A stretch of 64,000 nt of DNA, taken from positions 62,001 through 126,000 of the forward strand of contig JAFPWS010000032.1 of the NCBI GenBank assembly GCA_017412705.1. The letters are read 5' to 3'. The notes under the pieces are model-generated. The model did no database searches and was not told the origin of the DNA. It was given only the letters and a program-made list of their open reading frames with translations. Below are positions 43,906-51,199 of this stretch, in pieces; the stretch's first letter is position 1, and every line of letters begins with the position of its first letter. The stretch is from Prevotella sp. (GTDB lineage Bacteria > Bacteroidota > Bacteroidia > Bacteroidales > Bacteroidaceae). The position numbers and the translations under genes were made by a program.

Positions 43906-44242
43906 CCTTCATCCTTCACTCCGAGAAAGCTAACTTCTTGTGCCATAAAGTGTTAAATGACTATAAAAGCAGCGTCAATCCTTCACTTTTCTTTCACTTT
44001 TCCTTCACTTATCCTTCACTTTTTGGTTTGATGGCACCTGAAGGGTAGTTACATTACGACTGAGCACCCTTTACTCGGCATGTAACTGGTGCTTTGTCGG
44101 CATGTAAATCATGCTTTCTCGGCATGAAAGTGAAAGATAAGTGAAGGAAAAGTGAAAGAAAAGTGAAGGATAAATGAAGGATGAAAGATGACTTAAACCA
44201 TTGTAACACAATCATTTAATCTAAAAAAGTGAAGGATGAAGG
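43906..44242. repeat. 337-bp nested inverted repeat enclosing a 22-bp array
   Basis: Outer arms: CCTTCATCCTTCACT (43906-43920) and its exact reverse complement (44228-44242). Inner arms: 43979-44022 and 44127-44170, 44 bases with one mismatch, built from CCTTCACTT-type words. The 104-base loop holds units starting at 44053, 44075, 44097 and 44119, exactly 22 bp apart, three of which begin TCGGCATG. No protein-coding frame of note lies inside. Confidence 0.85.
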
Positions 44243-44248
44243 TGGATT

Positions 44249-44482
44249 TCATGATTTCGCGAGAAGATTTTCGTTGAGCAGTTTGACAAATTTGAGCCCG
44301 ATGAAGGCATTCTTGAGCCGGGCAGTGACCTGTCGCGAACCGTCCGCAATCTGGCAGCGCCCGGCTTGCTGCCAGTCACCGCCCCGTCCAATCCTCCACT
44401 CCGCCTCCTGTCCGAGTGAAACTTTTTCACGGAAATCCTTTGCAGTTCCAAAAATAATTCTTATCTTTGCCGTCGTGATGTA
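44249..44482 (-). other. Open frame without a start, possible gene remnant
   Basis: On the minus strand a 77-codon frame without ATG runs from after a stop at 44483-44485 to a TGA at 44249-44251. It encodes segments such as GTAKDFREKVSLGQEAEWRI and NAFIGLKFVKLLNENLLAKS. The composition is protein-like and unlike the AT-rich flanks, but I do not recognise it. It overlaps the promoter of the plus-strand nucleotidyltransferase gene. Chance is possible. Confidence 0.25.
44439..44469 (+). promoter_or_regulatory. Putative promoter of the nucleotidyltransferase gene
   Basis: TTTG at 44439-44442, a 19-base spacer and TATCTTTG at 44462-44469 form a consensus -33/-7 pair, 21 bases before the ATG at 44491. 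Confidence 0.65.
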
Positions 44483-44490
44483 CTAAGGAT

Positions 44491-44814
44491 ATGGAACAAG
44501 CGAAGGTGATTGACAGTATAAGGAGAGTGGCACAGCGTGTGCTGCCCAAGGGTAGTACCCTCTACCTTTATGGCTCAAGGGCCCGGGGCGACTATCGCGA
44601 AGACTCTGACTGGGACCTCTTGTTGTTGCTTGACAAAGCTAAGAGAGAGGATTCTGACTTTGCCAACTATGCCTATCCCATCATGGAACAAGGTTTTGAT
44701 ATGTGGCAGTACTTCAGTGTTCACACTTACACCAAAGCCGAGTGGAACAATGCTCCACACTCCATGTTCTACTTCAATGTTGAACAAGACAAACAACTGA
44801 TATATGAGTCTTAA
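44491..44814 (+). CDS. MntA-like minimal nucleotidyltransferase
   Basis: This 107-residue protein has the polymerase-beta-type motif LYGSRARGDYREDSDWDLLL, where GSRARG and the two Asp of SDWDL bind nucleotide and metal. Such minimal nucleotidyltransferases usually pair with HEPN-domain proteins and, in MntA-HepT systems, silence the HEPN toxin by adding AMP. A short frame overlapping its 3' end by 11 bases begins like a HEPN protein but stops after 32 codons, so this copy may be an orphan. It lies between the 337-bp inverted repeat and the BspA-like gene, an accessory stretch. Confidence 0.82.
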   Translation: MEQAKVIDSIRRVAQRVLPKGSTLYLYGSRARGDYREDSDWDLLLLLDKAKREDSDFANYAYPIMEQGFDMWQYFSVHTYTKAEWNNAPHSMFYFNVEQDKQLIYES

Positions 44815-44902
44815 GGAAGAAGACAAAGAGGTTGTTGCACGTATTGAGCCAACCCGCCAGCTGATAGAAAAGAACAAACAGTATATTGCAAGTAATGTCT
44901 AA
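44804..44902 (+). pseudogene. Short HEPN-like N-terminal remnant
   Basis: A 32-codon frame (MSLKEEDKEVVARIEPTR, then QLIEKNKQYIASNV and stop) overlaps the nucleotidyltransferase gene by 11 bases, the usual layout of the HEPN partner. Full HEPN proteins have about 110-140 residues and an R-x4-6-H motif; neither is present. It could be a decayed toxin or a small unrelated peptide. Confidence 0.4.
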
Positions 44903-45207
44903 CCCATAAAACAGGTATGCCCATGATATAGAAAAGAAGCATAAAGACATATAGAAATAGAAGCGTCCGCTTGAATCTTGCTTATCGAAATTCGCCAAAT
45001 TAAAGTAAGCATACAAGAGTAAAAGCATGGATGCTCACGCCGACCGGCGTGGGCTTTTACTCGGATATGTATGCAATGGTGTTTGGCGATACCTCGATAA
45101 GCGTAGACGAAGTAATCAGTCCACGTTTTCTTTTTCTGTCTTCTCACAAGCATTTTGGACTGTAGAGACTATTCACATTCAAACTAACAATTCAAAGAAC
45201 AAACAAT
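44903..45207. other. Gene-free stretch with one compound hairpin
   Basis: The 305-bp gap contains a two-part hairpin: outer stem GAGTAAAAGC (45017-45026) with GCTTTTACTC (45053-45062), and inner stem CACGCC with GGCGTG (45036-45041, 45046-45051). It could end the upstream transcript or be a structured leader of the BspA-like gene. No clear TAnnTTTG box was found before the ATG at 45208. Confidence 0.5.
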
Positions 45208-46875
45208 ATGATGAGAAGATTTTACGCATTAACACTACTTCTATTTGCAACCATTTCTATTTATGGTTTTGATTTTGTAGTAGATGGCATAAAGTATCAA
45301 ACAAGCGATAATAATGTCGTTTATGTAGAAGGACTTGAAAATCCGAACTACAGTGGGGAATTGATAATTCCGGAGAAGGTTACCTATAAAGATAAGGAAT
45401 ATGTCGTGAAAGGTATCGACAGTGAGGCATTTATGGGATGTGAAGGCCTTACATCTTTAGTTTTAGGTAACTCTATTGAGGACATTTACTATTGGGCATT
45501 CAAAGATTGTACAAATTTGGCATCATTCAGCATTCCAAATTCAGTTGAATATATTGACGAGGAGGTTTTTGTCAATACAGCTTGGTACAATGCTCTTCCT
45601 GATGGTCTTATATACAAAGATAACGTTCTGCTTGGCTTCAAAGGGAGTAAAGAAGGCTTTGAAGGCCATTTAGACATAGCTGATGGTACAAGAATCATTG
45701 CTGGGGGAGCGTTAAAGTACACAATGAGCATCTCATCCGTGAAGATTCCCAATACAGTGACTTCGATTTGCCAGGGTGCTTTTTTTCAGTCTGGAATCAC
45801 CTCTCTTATCATTCCAAATTCGGTTAAAGGAATATATCACCAAGCTTTTCATTGGTGTAACAAATTAGAAAAGATAGAAGTGGAAAGTGGTAATCCAGTC
45901 TATGACTCACGTAACAACTGTAATGCCATTATTGAAACAGGAAAGAACCAACTGGCATTTGGATGCAAAAATACAGTTATACCGAATAGTGTCACTTCAA
46001 TAAAAGAATTTGCTTTCCGCGGACATTGGATGAAATCTATAGTTATCCCAAAATCTATTATATCTATAGGTTCATGGGCATTTATGGATTGTTGGAGATT
46101 AGAAACAATTTGTTCAGAGATTGAAGAACCTTTCAAAATTAGTAATGATGTATTCGAAGATTATGACGAAAAAACTCTCTATGTCCCCGTCGGCACAAAA
46201 GCAAAGTACGAGGCGACCGAGGGATGGAAGGACTTCAAGAACATCGTGGAGATGGCTATGCTTGATCCGATAACTGGAGAAACGACAGTTAATACGGAAG
46301 GTCTCGGTAACGAGAACTTATCTGACAATGTGGTGAACGACGTTTACTACAATGTCGGTTCGGAAGGCTATGATGCAAGCGACAAGAGCGTGGTCATCAG
46401 CCAGACAACCAACATGGGGCAGATTACGGACGCCACGCCAGGGTCAAGCGAGGTGAAGGAGAACTTCAACGGCCTGATTCTGAAGGTGGCCGCAGGCAAG
46501 GGCACCATCACGGTGAACGTGAAGACTACGGGTAATGCGCAGTTAGTAGTGCAGGTGGGCAACCAGACACCTATGATTGCCTCAAAGACTGAGCAGGGCG
46601 ACGTGGTGGTGAGCTACGACGTGGCCGAGGACACCTATGTCTATATCTACGCCATCATCGGCTCGAGTGCGGCTCCCGCACATCGTGCAGCACCTGCCGA
46701 TGCTGTGAAGATATACAGCATCAAGGTTACTCCCGGTGCAACAGGCATTGATACAGTTCATAGTGCACAATCCACAGTTCATAGTTGCTATACCCTTGAC
46801 GGTCGTAAGCTGGAAGGCCTGCCTACGAAGAAGGGCGTGTACATTGTCAATGGCAAGAAGATAGTAGTGAAGTGA
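45208..46875 (+). CDS. BspA-like leucine-rich-repeat surface protein
   Basis: This 555-residue exported protein has a signal peptide (about 1-20). From about residue 60 to 340 it carries BspA-type repeats with the recurring words IPNSV, AFxxC and IxxxAF (for example LTSLVLGNSIEDIYYWAFKD). A beta-rich domain follows (about 375-510). The C-terminus CYTLDGRKLEGLPTKKGVYI with NGKKIVVK is the short tail seen on many Prevotella surface proteins and may be a sorting signal. BspA proteins bind host or bacterial surfaces. The repeat part is distinctly AT-rich compared with the C-terminal third, suggesting different histories. Confidence 0.85.
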   Translation: MMRRFYALTLLLFATISIYGFDFVVDGIKYQTSDNNVVYVEGLENPNYSGELIIPEKVTYKDKEYVVKGIDSEAFMGCEGLTSLVLGNSIEDIYYWAFKDCTNLASFSIPNSVEYIDEEVFVNTAWYNALPDGLIYKDNVLLGFKGSKEGFEGHLDIADGTRIIAGGALKYTMSISSVKIPNTVTSICQGAFFQSGITSLIIPNSVKGIYHQAFHWCNKLEKIEVESGNPVYDSRNNCNAIIETGKNQLAFGCKNTVIPNSVTSIKEFAFRGHWMKSIVIPKSIISIGSWAFMDCWRLETICSEIEEPFKISNDVFEDYDEKTLYVPVGTKAKYEATEGWKDFKNIVEMAMLDPITGETTVNTEGLGNENLSDNVVNDVYYNVGSEGYDASDKSVVISQTTNMGQITDATPGSSEVKENFNGLILKVAAGKGTITVNVKTTGNAQLVVQVGNQTPMIASKTEQGDVVVSYDVAEDTYVYIYAIIGSSAAPAHRAAPADAVKIYSIKVTPGATGIDTVHSAQSTVHSCYTLDGRKLEGLPTKKGVYIVNGKKIVVK

Positions 46876-46895
46876 AGATTTAACTTGTAGGCTTT

Positions 46896-46928
46896 AAGGG
46901 CGCAGAGGGGGAACCTTTGCGCCCTTTT
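46896..46928 (+). terminator. Intrinsic terminator after the BspA-like gene
   Basis: AAGGGCGCA (46896-46904) pairs perfectly with TGCGCCCTT (46918-46926), followed by TT and CG. The 3' half of this hairpin is the start of an 85-bp sequence that is repeated at 48077. Confidence 0.75.
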
Positions 46929-46988
46929 CGTGTGTTTTCCTGCTAATTTCTTTGTCGTTCCAGTTTTTCTTCTTATCTTTGGCTTCGC
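46904..46988 (+). repeat. 85-bp direct repeat, copy A, ending in a promoter
   Basis: Identical to 48077-48161 except for one base (T/C). It begins in the loop-side of the BspA terminator and ends with TTTG, a 19-base spacer and TATCTTTG (46974-46981), so it carries its own -33/-7 pair. The two copies flank the Fic gene. Confidence 0.9.
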
Positions 46989-47009
46989 TTGCTTCAGTTT
47001 AGGGGCGAG

Positions 47010-47044
47010 GGGAATTCGCAACGCCACACTCTGCAGAGCAGAGA
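47010..47044. repeat. Modular AACGCCACACTC palindrome element
   Basis: GGGAATTCGC, AACGCCACACTC and palindrome CTCTGCAGAGCAGAG, followed by GGGGGCA words. It matches the element within the DUF3108 gene at 23650-23720 in sequence and order. Confidence 0.8.
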
Positions 47045-47061
47045 AGGAGCAGGGGGCAAGA

Positions 47062-47165
47062 GAAAAATTCTCTTTTTCTTTTGGCATTCTGCTCACTTAT
47101 TCGTATCTTTGAGCTTCGCTCGAAGATTCTCTTACCTAAAGGTGAAGAGTGTGGCGTTGCAATGG
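47062..47165 (+). repeat. Promoter repeat plus palindrome modules upstream of the Fic gene
   Basis: 47062-47111 is the right half of the promoter repeat (-33 TTTG, then TATCTTTG at 47104-47111) without the left palindrome arm. It is followed by AGCTTCGCTCGAA, the palindrome CTCTTACCTAAAGGTGAAGAG split by its loop (47129-47149), and TGTGGCGTTGCAATG. The order is the same as on the minus strand at 43686-43769. The next 82 bp (47166-47246) is AT-rich with no recognised feature. Confidence 0.8.
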
Positions 47166-47246
47166 CTGCATCTCGAAAATAAATCGCGATTCTGAAGATT
47201 TTAATTAGATTAACAATTAAAATCGTGTATTTTGCTCGATTTGCAC

Positions 47247-47254
47247 TATCTTTG
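47247..47254 (+). promoter_or_regulatory. Putative -7 box for the Fic gene
   Basis: TATCTTTG ends five bases before the ATG at 47260, a nearly leaderless arrangement like comEC. No -33 TTTG at 19-20 bases is seen. The upstream repeat promoter at 47104-47111 is the alternative start. Confidence 0.45.
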
Positions 47255-47259
47255 CAACG

Positions 47260-48039
47260 ATGTTCGAGAAAGAGATTGAGCAATACGAGCGCATCAGAGA
47301 GGAGTATCAGCAAAAGATAGCCGATAGGATGGGGGAGAAGCAGTGGATGGAGTATAATGAGATTCTGTTCTCTGCGCATTCCTGCGCCATTGAGGGAAAC
47401 TCGTTTACTGTAGACGATACGCGTATTCTCAGAGAGCAGGGAATGGCGATGATTCCCGTTGGGCGTTCCATATTGGAATGTACAGAGATGGCAGACCATT
47501 TCCGTGCCTTCGACTATATGGTGAGCCATTTGGATCATTCCTTCGATGAGGCTTTGCTAAAAGAGGTCAATCGCCTGGTAACTGAGCATACGCTCAGCTT
47601 TCGCGCTCCAGGGGCTATCGCTGGCGAATACACCACAGAAGATATGGCCGCTGGCGATACCATCTTTGGAGACCACGAGGCTTTGATTGCTCGCGTTCCC
47701 AACCTGATGGCTTCGACTCAAAAAGCCCTCGATGAAAGCCAGCACCCATTAATCGTTGCAGCCAAATGGCACGGATACTATGAATATCTGCATCCCTTCC
47801 GTGACGGTAACGGCAGAACGGGCCGCCTTCTCTCCAACTTCATCCTTCTCAGAGCCCATCATCCCCTGCTTATCATCCGCCTTGAAGACAGGGCAGCCTA
47901 CATCTCTGCCTTGAAGCAAATCCGCACAGATGGTACTGACGAGCATTTGATAGCTTTCTTTTTCCAAACAGCTATCTCCCGCTTGAAGTCAGAACTCTTA
48001 CAGAAACACACAAATTCTCTGCCCCTGCTGTTCTTCTAA
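47260..48039 (+). CDS. Fic-domain protein (AMPylase type, N-terminal inhibitory helix)
   Basis: This 259-residue protein has the Fic active site HPFRDGNGRTGRLLSN, with catalytic His178, intact. The inhibitory motif S/T-x3-E-G/N is present upstream as SCAIEGN (Ser41, Glu45), so it belongs to the class with an N-terminal autoinhibitory helix. The expected activity is transfer of AMP from ATP to a target protein, held in check by Glu45. It lies between two copies of an 85-bp direct repeat and two promoter repeats. No antitoxin is adjacent, consistent with self-inhibition. Confidence 0.9.
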   Translation: MFEKEIEQYERIREEYQQKIADRMGEKQWMEYNEILFSAHSCAIEGNSFTVDDTRILREQGMAMIPVGRSILECTEMADHFRAFDYMVSHLDHSFDEALLKEVNRLVTEHTLSFRAPGAIAGEYTTEDMAAGDTIFGDHEALIARVPNLMASTQKALDESQHPLIVAAKWHGYYEYLHPFRDGNGRTGRLLSNFILLRAHHPLLIIRLEDRAAYISALKQIRTDGTDEHLIAFFFQTAISRLKSELLQKHTNSLPLLFF

Positions 48040-48076
48040 ACATTTCGCGTATGATACAAAGCCGATAGAATACGTT

Positions 48077-48161
48077 AGAGGGGGAACCTTTGCGCCCTTT
48101 TCGTGTGTTTTCCCGCTAATTTCTTTGTCGTTCCAGTTTTTCTTCTTATCTTTGGCTTCGC
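48077..48161 (+). repeat. 85-bp direct repeat, copy B, ending in a promoter
   Basis: This copy matches 46904-46988 at 84 of 85 bases, with TATCTTTG at 48147-48154. The left arm of the terminator hairpin present before copy A is absent here (TACGTT precedes it), so copy B begins part-way through a terminator and looks like the derived copy. Confidence 0.9.
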
Positions 48162-48170
48162 CGAAGATAT

Positions 48171-48241
48171 TCACGTTCGAGAATGCAAAAGAAAAAATTC
48201 CCTTTTTCTTTTGGCATTCTGCTCACTTATTCGTATCTTTG
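48171..48241 (+). repeat. Dispersed promoter-bearing palindromic repeat, copy upstream of leuS
   Basis: TCACGTTCGA, palindrome arms GAATGCAAAAGAAAAA (48181-48196) and 48203-48219, -33 TTTG in the second arm, GCTCACTTATTCG, -7 TATCTTTG (48234-48241). It lies 45 bases before the leuS ATG and is nearly identical to the mutS copy on the opposite strand. Confidence 0.85.
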
Positions 48242-48286
48242 CACTCTCGATATTAATGTACGGAAACAATTAAATTAAGAGATACA

Positions 48287-51199
48287 ATGGATTACAATTT
48301 CAGAGAAATCGAACAGAAATGGCAGAAGCGATGGGTGGAGAACGGCACTTATCGCGTGGTTGAGGACGAGAAGAAGAAGAAATTCTATGTGCTCAATATG
48401 TTCCCTTACCCCTCGGGGGCTGGTTTGCACGTAGGTCATCCTCTTGGCTATATCGCCTCGGATATCTATGCCCGCTACAAGCGCCAGCAGGGCTTCAACG
48501 TGCTGAACCCGATGGGCTACGATGCCTACGGATTGCCCGCCGAGCAGTATGCCATCCAGACTGGTCAGCACCCAGAGAAGACGACCTTCGAGAACATCGA
48601 CCGCTATCGCTCGCAGCTCGACAAGATCGGTTTCTCGTTCGACTGGGAGCGCGAGGTGCGCACGTGCGACCCCATCTACTACAAGTGGACGCAGTGGGCT
48701 TTCCAGCGCATGTTCAAAAGTTATTTCAGCCTGTCGTCGAAGAAGGCTCAGCCAACTATCAAGCTGATAGAGCACTTCGAGCTGATGGGTACTGAAAACT
48801 GTCACGCTTTGGGCACCGAAGAGCTTCACTTTACTGCTTCCGACTGGGCAGGCTTTACAGAACGAAAGAAGCAGGAAGTGTTGATGAACTATCGAATCGC
48901 CTATTTGGCTGATACGATGGTGAACTGGTGCCCAAAGCTCGGGACGGTTTTGGCCAATGATGAGGTCGTCGACGGTGTCTCAGTTCGTGGCGGCTATCCT
49001 GTGGTACAGAAGAAGATGCGCCAGTGGTGCCTCAGAGTATCTGCATACGCCCAGCGTCTGCTCGACGGCTTGGAGGAGATCGACTGGACGGACTCGCTGA
49101 AAGAGACGCAGCGCAACTGGATTGGTCGCTCTGAGGGTACTGAGGTAGAGTTTAAGGTAGCCCACCCCCAACCCCTCCCCAAGGGAGGGGAGAATGGAGA
49201 TACTGAATCCCCCTCCCTTGGGGAGGGGCAAGGGGTAGGCTCCTTTACGATCTTTACGACTCGTGCTGATACCATGTTTGGCGTTACCTTCATGGTGCTG
49301 GCTCCTGAGAGTGACCTCGTGGCTGAGTTGACGACTCCCGACCAGAAGGAAGAGGTAGAGAAATACCTCGACTATGTGAAGAAACGCACAGAGCGTGACC
49401 GTCAGATGGATCATAAGGTGACGGGCGTGTTCTCTGGTTCTTATGCCATCAATCCGTTTACAGACGAGAAGATCCCCATCTGGATTGCTGAATACGTATT
49501 GGCTGGCTATGGTACTGGCGCCATCATGGCCGTACCTGCCCACGACTCTCGCGACTATGCCTTCGCCAAGCACTTCAATCTGCCGATTATCCCTGTAATC
49601 GAGGGTGCTGACGTATCAGAGGAAAGCTTTGATGCCAAGGATGGTATCATGTGTAACTCTGCATCAGATAAGTTCTCGCTCAATGGCTTGACTGTCAAGG
49701 AGGCCATCGCTGCCACGAAGAAATTCGTGACTGAGCAGGGCCTGGGCCGCGTGAAGGTGAACTATCGTCTTCGCGATGCCATCTTCTCCCGCCAGCGTTA
49801 TTGGGGCGAGCCGTTCCCTGTCTACTACAAGGACGATATGCCTTACATGATTCCAAAGGAGTGTCTGCCCTTGGAGCTGCCTGAGATTGACGAGTACAAG
49901 CCTACGGAGACTGGCGAGCCCCCATTGGGTCGTGCCAAGATGTGGGCTTGGGATACCAAGTTCGACAAGGTGGTCAGCAAGGACGAGATCGACAATAAGA
50001 CCGTCTTCCCCTTGGAGCTGAACACGATGCCTGGCTTTGCTGGCTCGTCGGCTTATTATCTGCGCTATATGGATCCGAAGAACGAGAAGGCCCTCGTAAG
50101 CCGTGAAGCTGATGAGTACTGGCGCAATGTAGACCTCTATGTTGGTGGTACTGAGCACGCTACTGGTCACTTGATCTATTCTCGTTTCTGGAACAAGTTC
50201 CTCTATGACTCTGGTTACTCTTGCGAGGACGAACCCTTCAAGAAGCTCGTGAACCAGGGTATGATTCAAGGGCGTTCAAACTTCGTGTATCGTGTTGAGG
50301 ACGAGGGAGCAGACAAGGGCAAGTTCGTCAGCTTCGGTCTGAAGGACAAGTACACTACGACACCTATCCATGTAGATGTGAACATCGTCAGCGCTGATAT
50401 CCTCGACATCGATGCCTTCAAGGCTTGGCGCCCTGAGTATGAGAATGCTGAGTTCATTCTGGAGAATGGCCAGTATAAGTGTGGCTGGGCTATCGAGAAG
50501 ATGTCAAAGTCGATGTTCAACGTGGTCAATCCGGATATGATTGTAGAGAAGTATGGTGCTGATACACTCCGTCTTTATGAGATGTTCCTGGGTCCTGTAG
50601 AACAGTCGAAACCTTGGGATACCAACGGTATCGACGGTTGCCACCGCTTCCTGAAGAAGTTCTGGGCATTGTTCTACGGCAATAGTCGTGAGAATCCTGA
50701 AGGCAGACTTTTAATCGACTACAAACAACCCACTAAGGAGGCCTTGAAGAGCGTCCATAAGCTTATCAAGAAGGTAACGCAAGACATCGAAGTATTCTCG
50801 TACAACACCTCTATCTCGGCCTTTATGATCTGCGTCAACGAACTGGCTCAGCAGAAGTGTAATAACCGCGACGTCCTTCGCATATTGATTACCCTTATCG
50901 CTCCTTTTGCACCCCATATCGCTGAAGAGCTGTGGGAGGCAATAGGCGAGCAGGGTAGTGTCTGCAACTCCAAGTGGCCCGAATGGAACGAGGAATACCT
51001 CGTTGAGGACAGCGTCAAGTTGGGTGTGGCCTTCAACGGCAAGACCCGCTTCGACATGGAGTTCCCTGCTGATGCTGACAACCAGACGATTCAGGATACC
51101 GTCTTGGCCGACGAACGCGCCAAGAAATACATCGAGGGAGACATCATGAAGGTTATCATCGTCCCGAAGCGTATGGTGAACATCGTTTTCAAGAAGTAA
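48287..51199 (+). CDS. leuS: Leucyl-tRNA synthetase with an in-frame palindrome-encoded insert
   Basis: This 970-residue class I synthetase has the HIGH-type motif [19 protein letters not shown] at about 38-56 and KMSKS ([14 protein letters not shown]) in the catalytic domain. The editing domain contains the threonine-rich [13 protein letters not shown] and [13 protein letters not shown]. Residues about 292-319 ([10 protein letters not shown], then [11 protein letters not shown]) are encoded by a GC-rich palindrome at 49160-49241 and are not family sequence. They fall just before the threonine-rich editing motif. The frame is intact, so the protein is presumably functional. It is directly followed by the YitT-RdgB gene with no gap. 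Confidence 0.95.
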   Translation: MDYNFREIEQKWQKRWVENGTYRVVEDEKKKKFYVLNMFPYPSGAGLHVGHPLGYIASDIYARYKRQQGFNVLNPMGYDAYGLPAEQYAIQTGQHPEKTTFENIDRYRSQLDKIGFSFDWEREVRTCDPIYYKWTQWAFQRMFKSYFSLSSKKAQPTIKLIEHFELMGTENCHALGTEELHFTASDWAGFTERKKQEVLMNYRIAYLADTMVNWCPKLGTVLANDEVVDGVSVRGGYPVVQKKMRQWCLRVSAYAQRLLDGLEEIDWTDSLKETQRNWIGRSEGTEVEFKVAHPQPLPKGGENGDTESPSLGEGQGVGSFTIFTTRADTMFGVTFMVLAPESDLVAELTTPDQKEEVEKYLDYVKKRTERDRQMDHKVTGVFSGSYAINPFTDEKIPIWIAEYVLAGYGTGAIMAVPAHDSRDYAFAKHFNLPIIPVIEGADVSEESFDAKDGIMCNSASDKFSLNGLTVKEAIAATKKFVTEQGLGRVKVNYRLRDAIFSRQRYWGEPFPVYYKDDMPYMIPKECLPLELPEIDEYKPTETGEPPLGRAKMWAWDTKFDKVVSKDEIDNKTVFPLELNTMPGFAGSSAYYLRYMDPKNEKALVSREADEYWRNVDLYVGGTEHATGHLIYSRFWNKFLYDSGYSCEDEPFKKLVNQGMIQGRSNFVYRVEDEGADKGKFVSFGLKDKYTTTPIHVDVNIVSADILDIDAFKAWRPEYENAEFILENGQYKCGWAIEKMSKSMFNVVNPDMIVEKYGADTLRLYEMFLGPVEQSKPWDTNGIDGCHRFLKKFWALFYGNSRENPEGRLLIDYKQPTKEALKSVHKLIKKVTQDIEVFSYNTSISAFMICVNELAQQKCNNRDVLRILITLIAPFAPHIAEELWEAIGEQGSVCNSKWPEWNEEYLVEDSVKLGVAFNGKTRFDMEFPADADNQTIQDTVLADERAKKYIEGDIMKVIIVPKRMVNIVFKK
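49160..49241. repeat. GC-rich palindromic element inserted in leuS
   Basis: Two opposing halves, AACCCCTCCCCAAGGGAGGG (49170-49189) and CCCCTCCCTTGGGGAGGGG (about 49210-49228), are each palindromic and together form a larger inverted repeat with flanking CCCACCCC and GGGGTAGG. The element keeps the leuS frame open. Confidence 0.85.

Noticed and set aside
13405..44140. 22-bp arrays considered as CRISPR
   Set aside because: Units are directly adjacent with no distinct spacers, only three or four units per locus, and no cas genes are present.
45027..45272. 81-codon plus-strand frame running into the BspA-like gene
   Set aside because: It overlaps a hairpin and the true start in another frame, and has no recognisable protein features.
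47260..48039. Fic gene considered as an insertion-sequence passenger
   Set aside because: No transposase and no terminal inverted repeats; the flanks are direct repeats, better explained by recombination or duplication.
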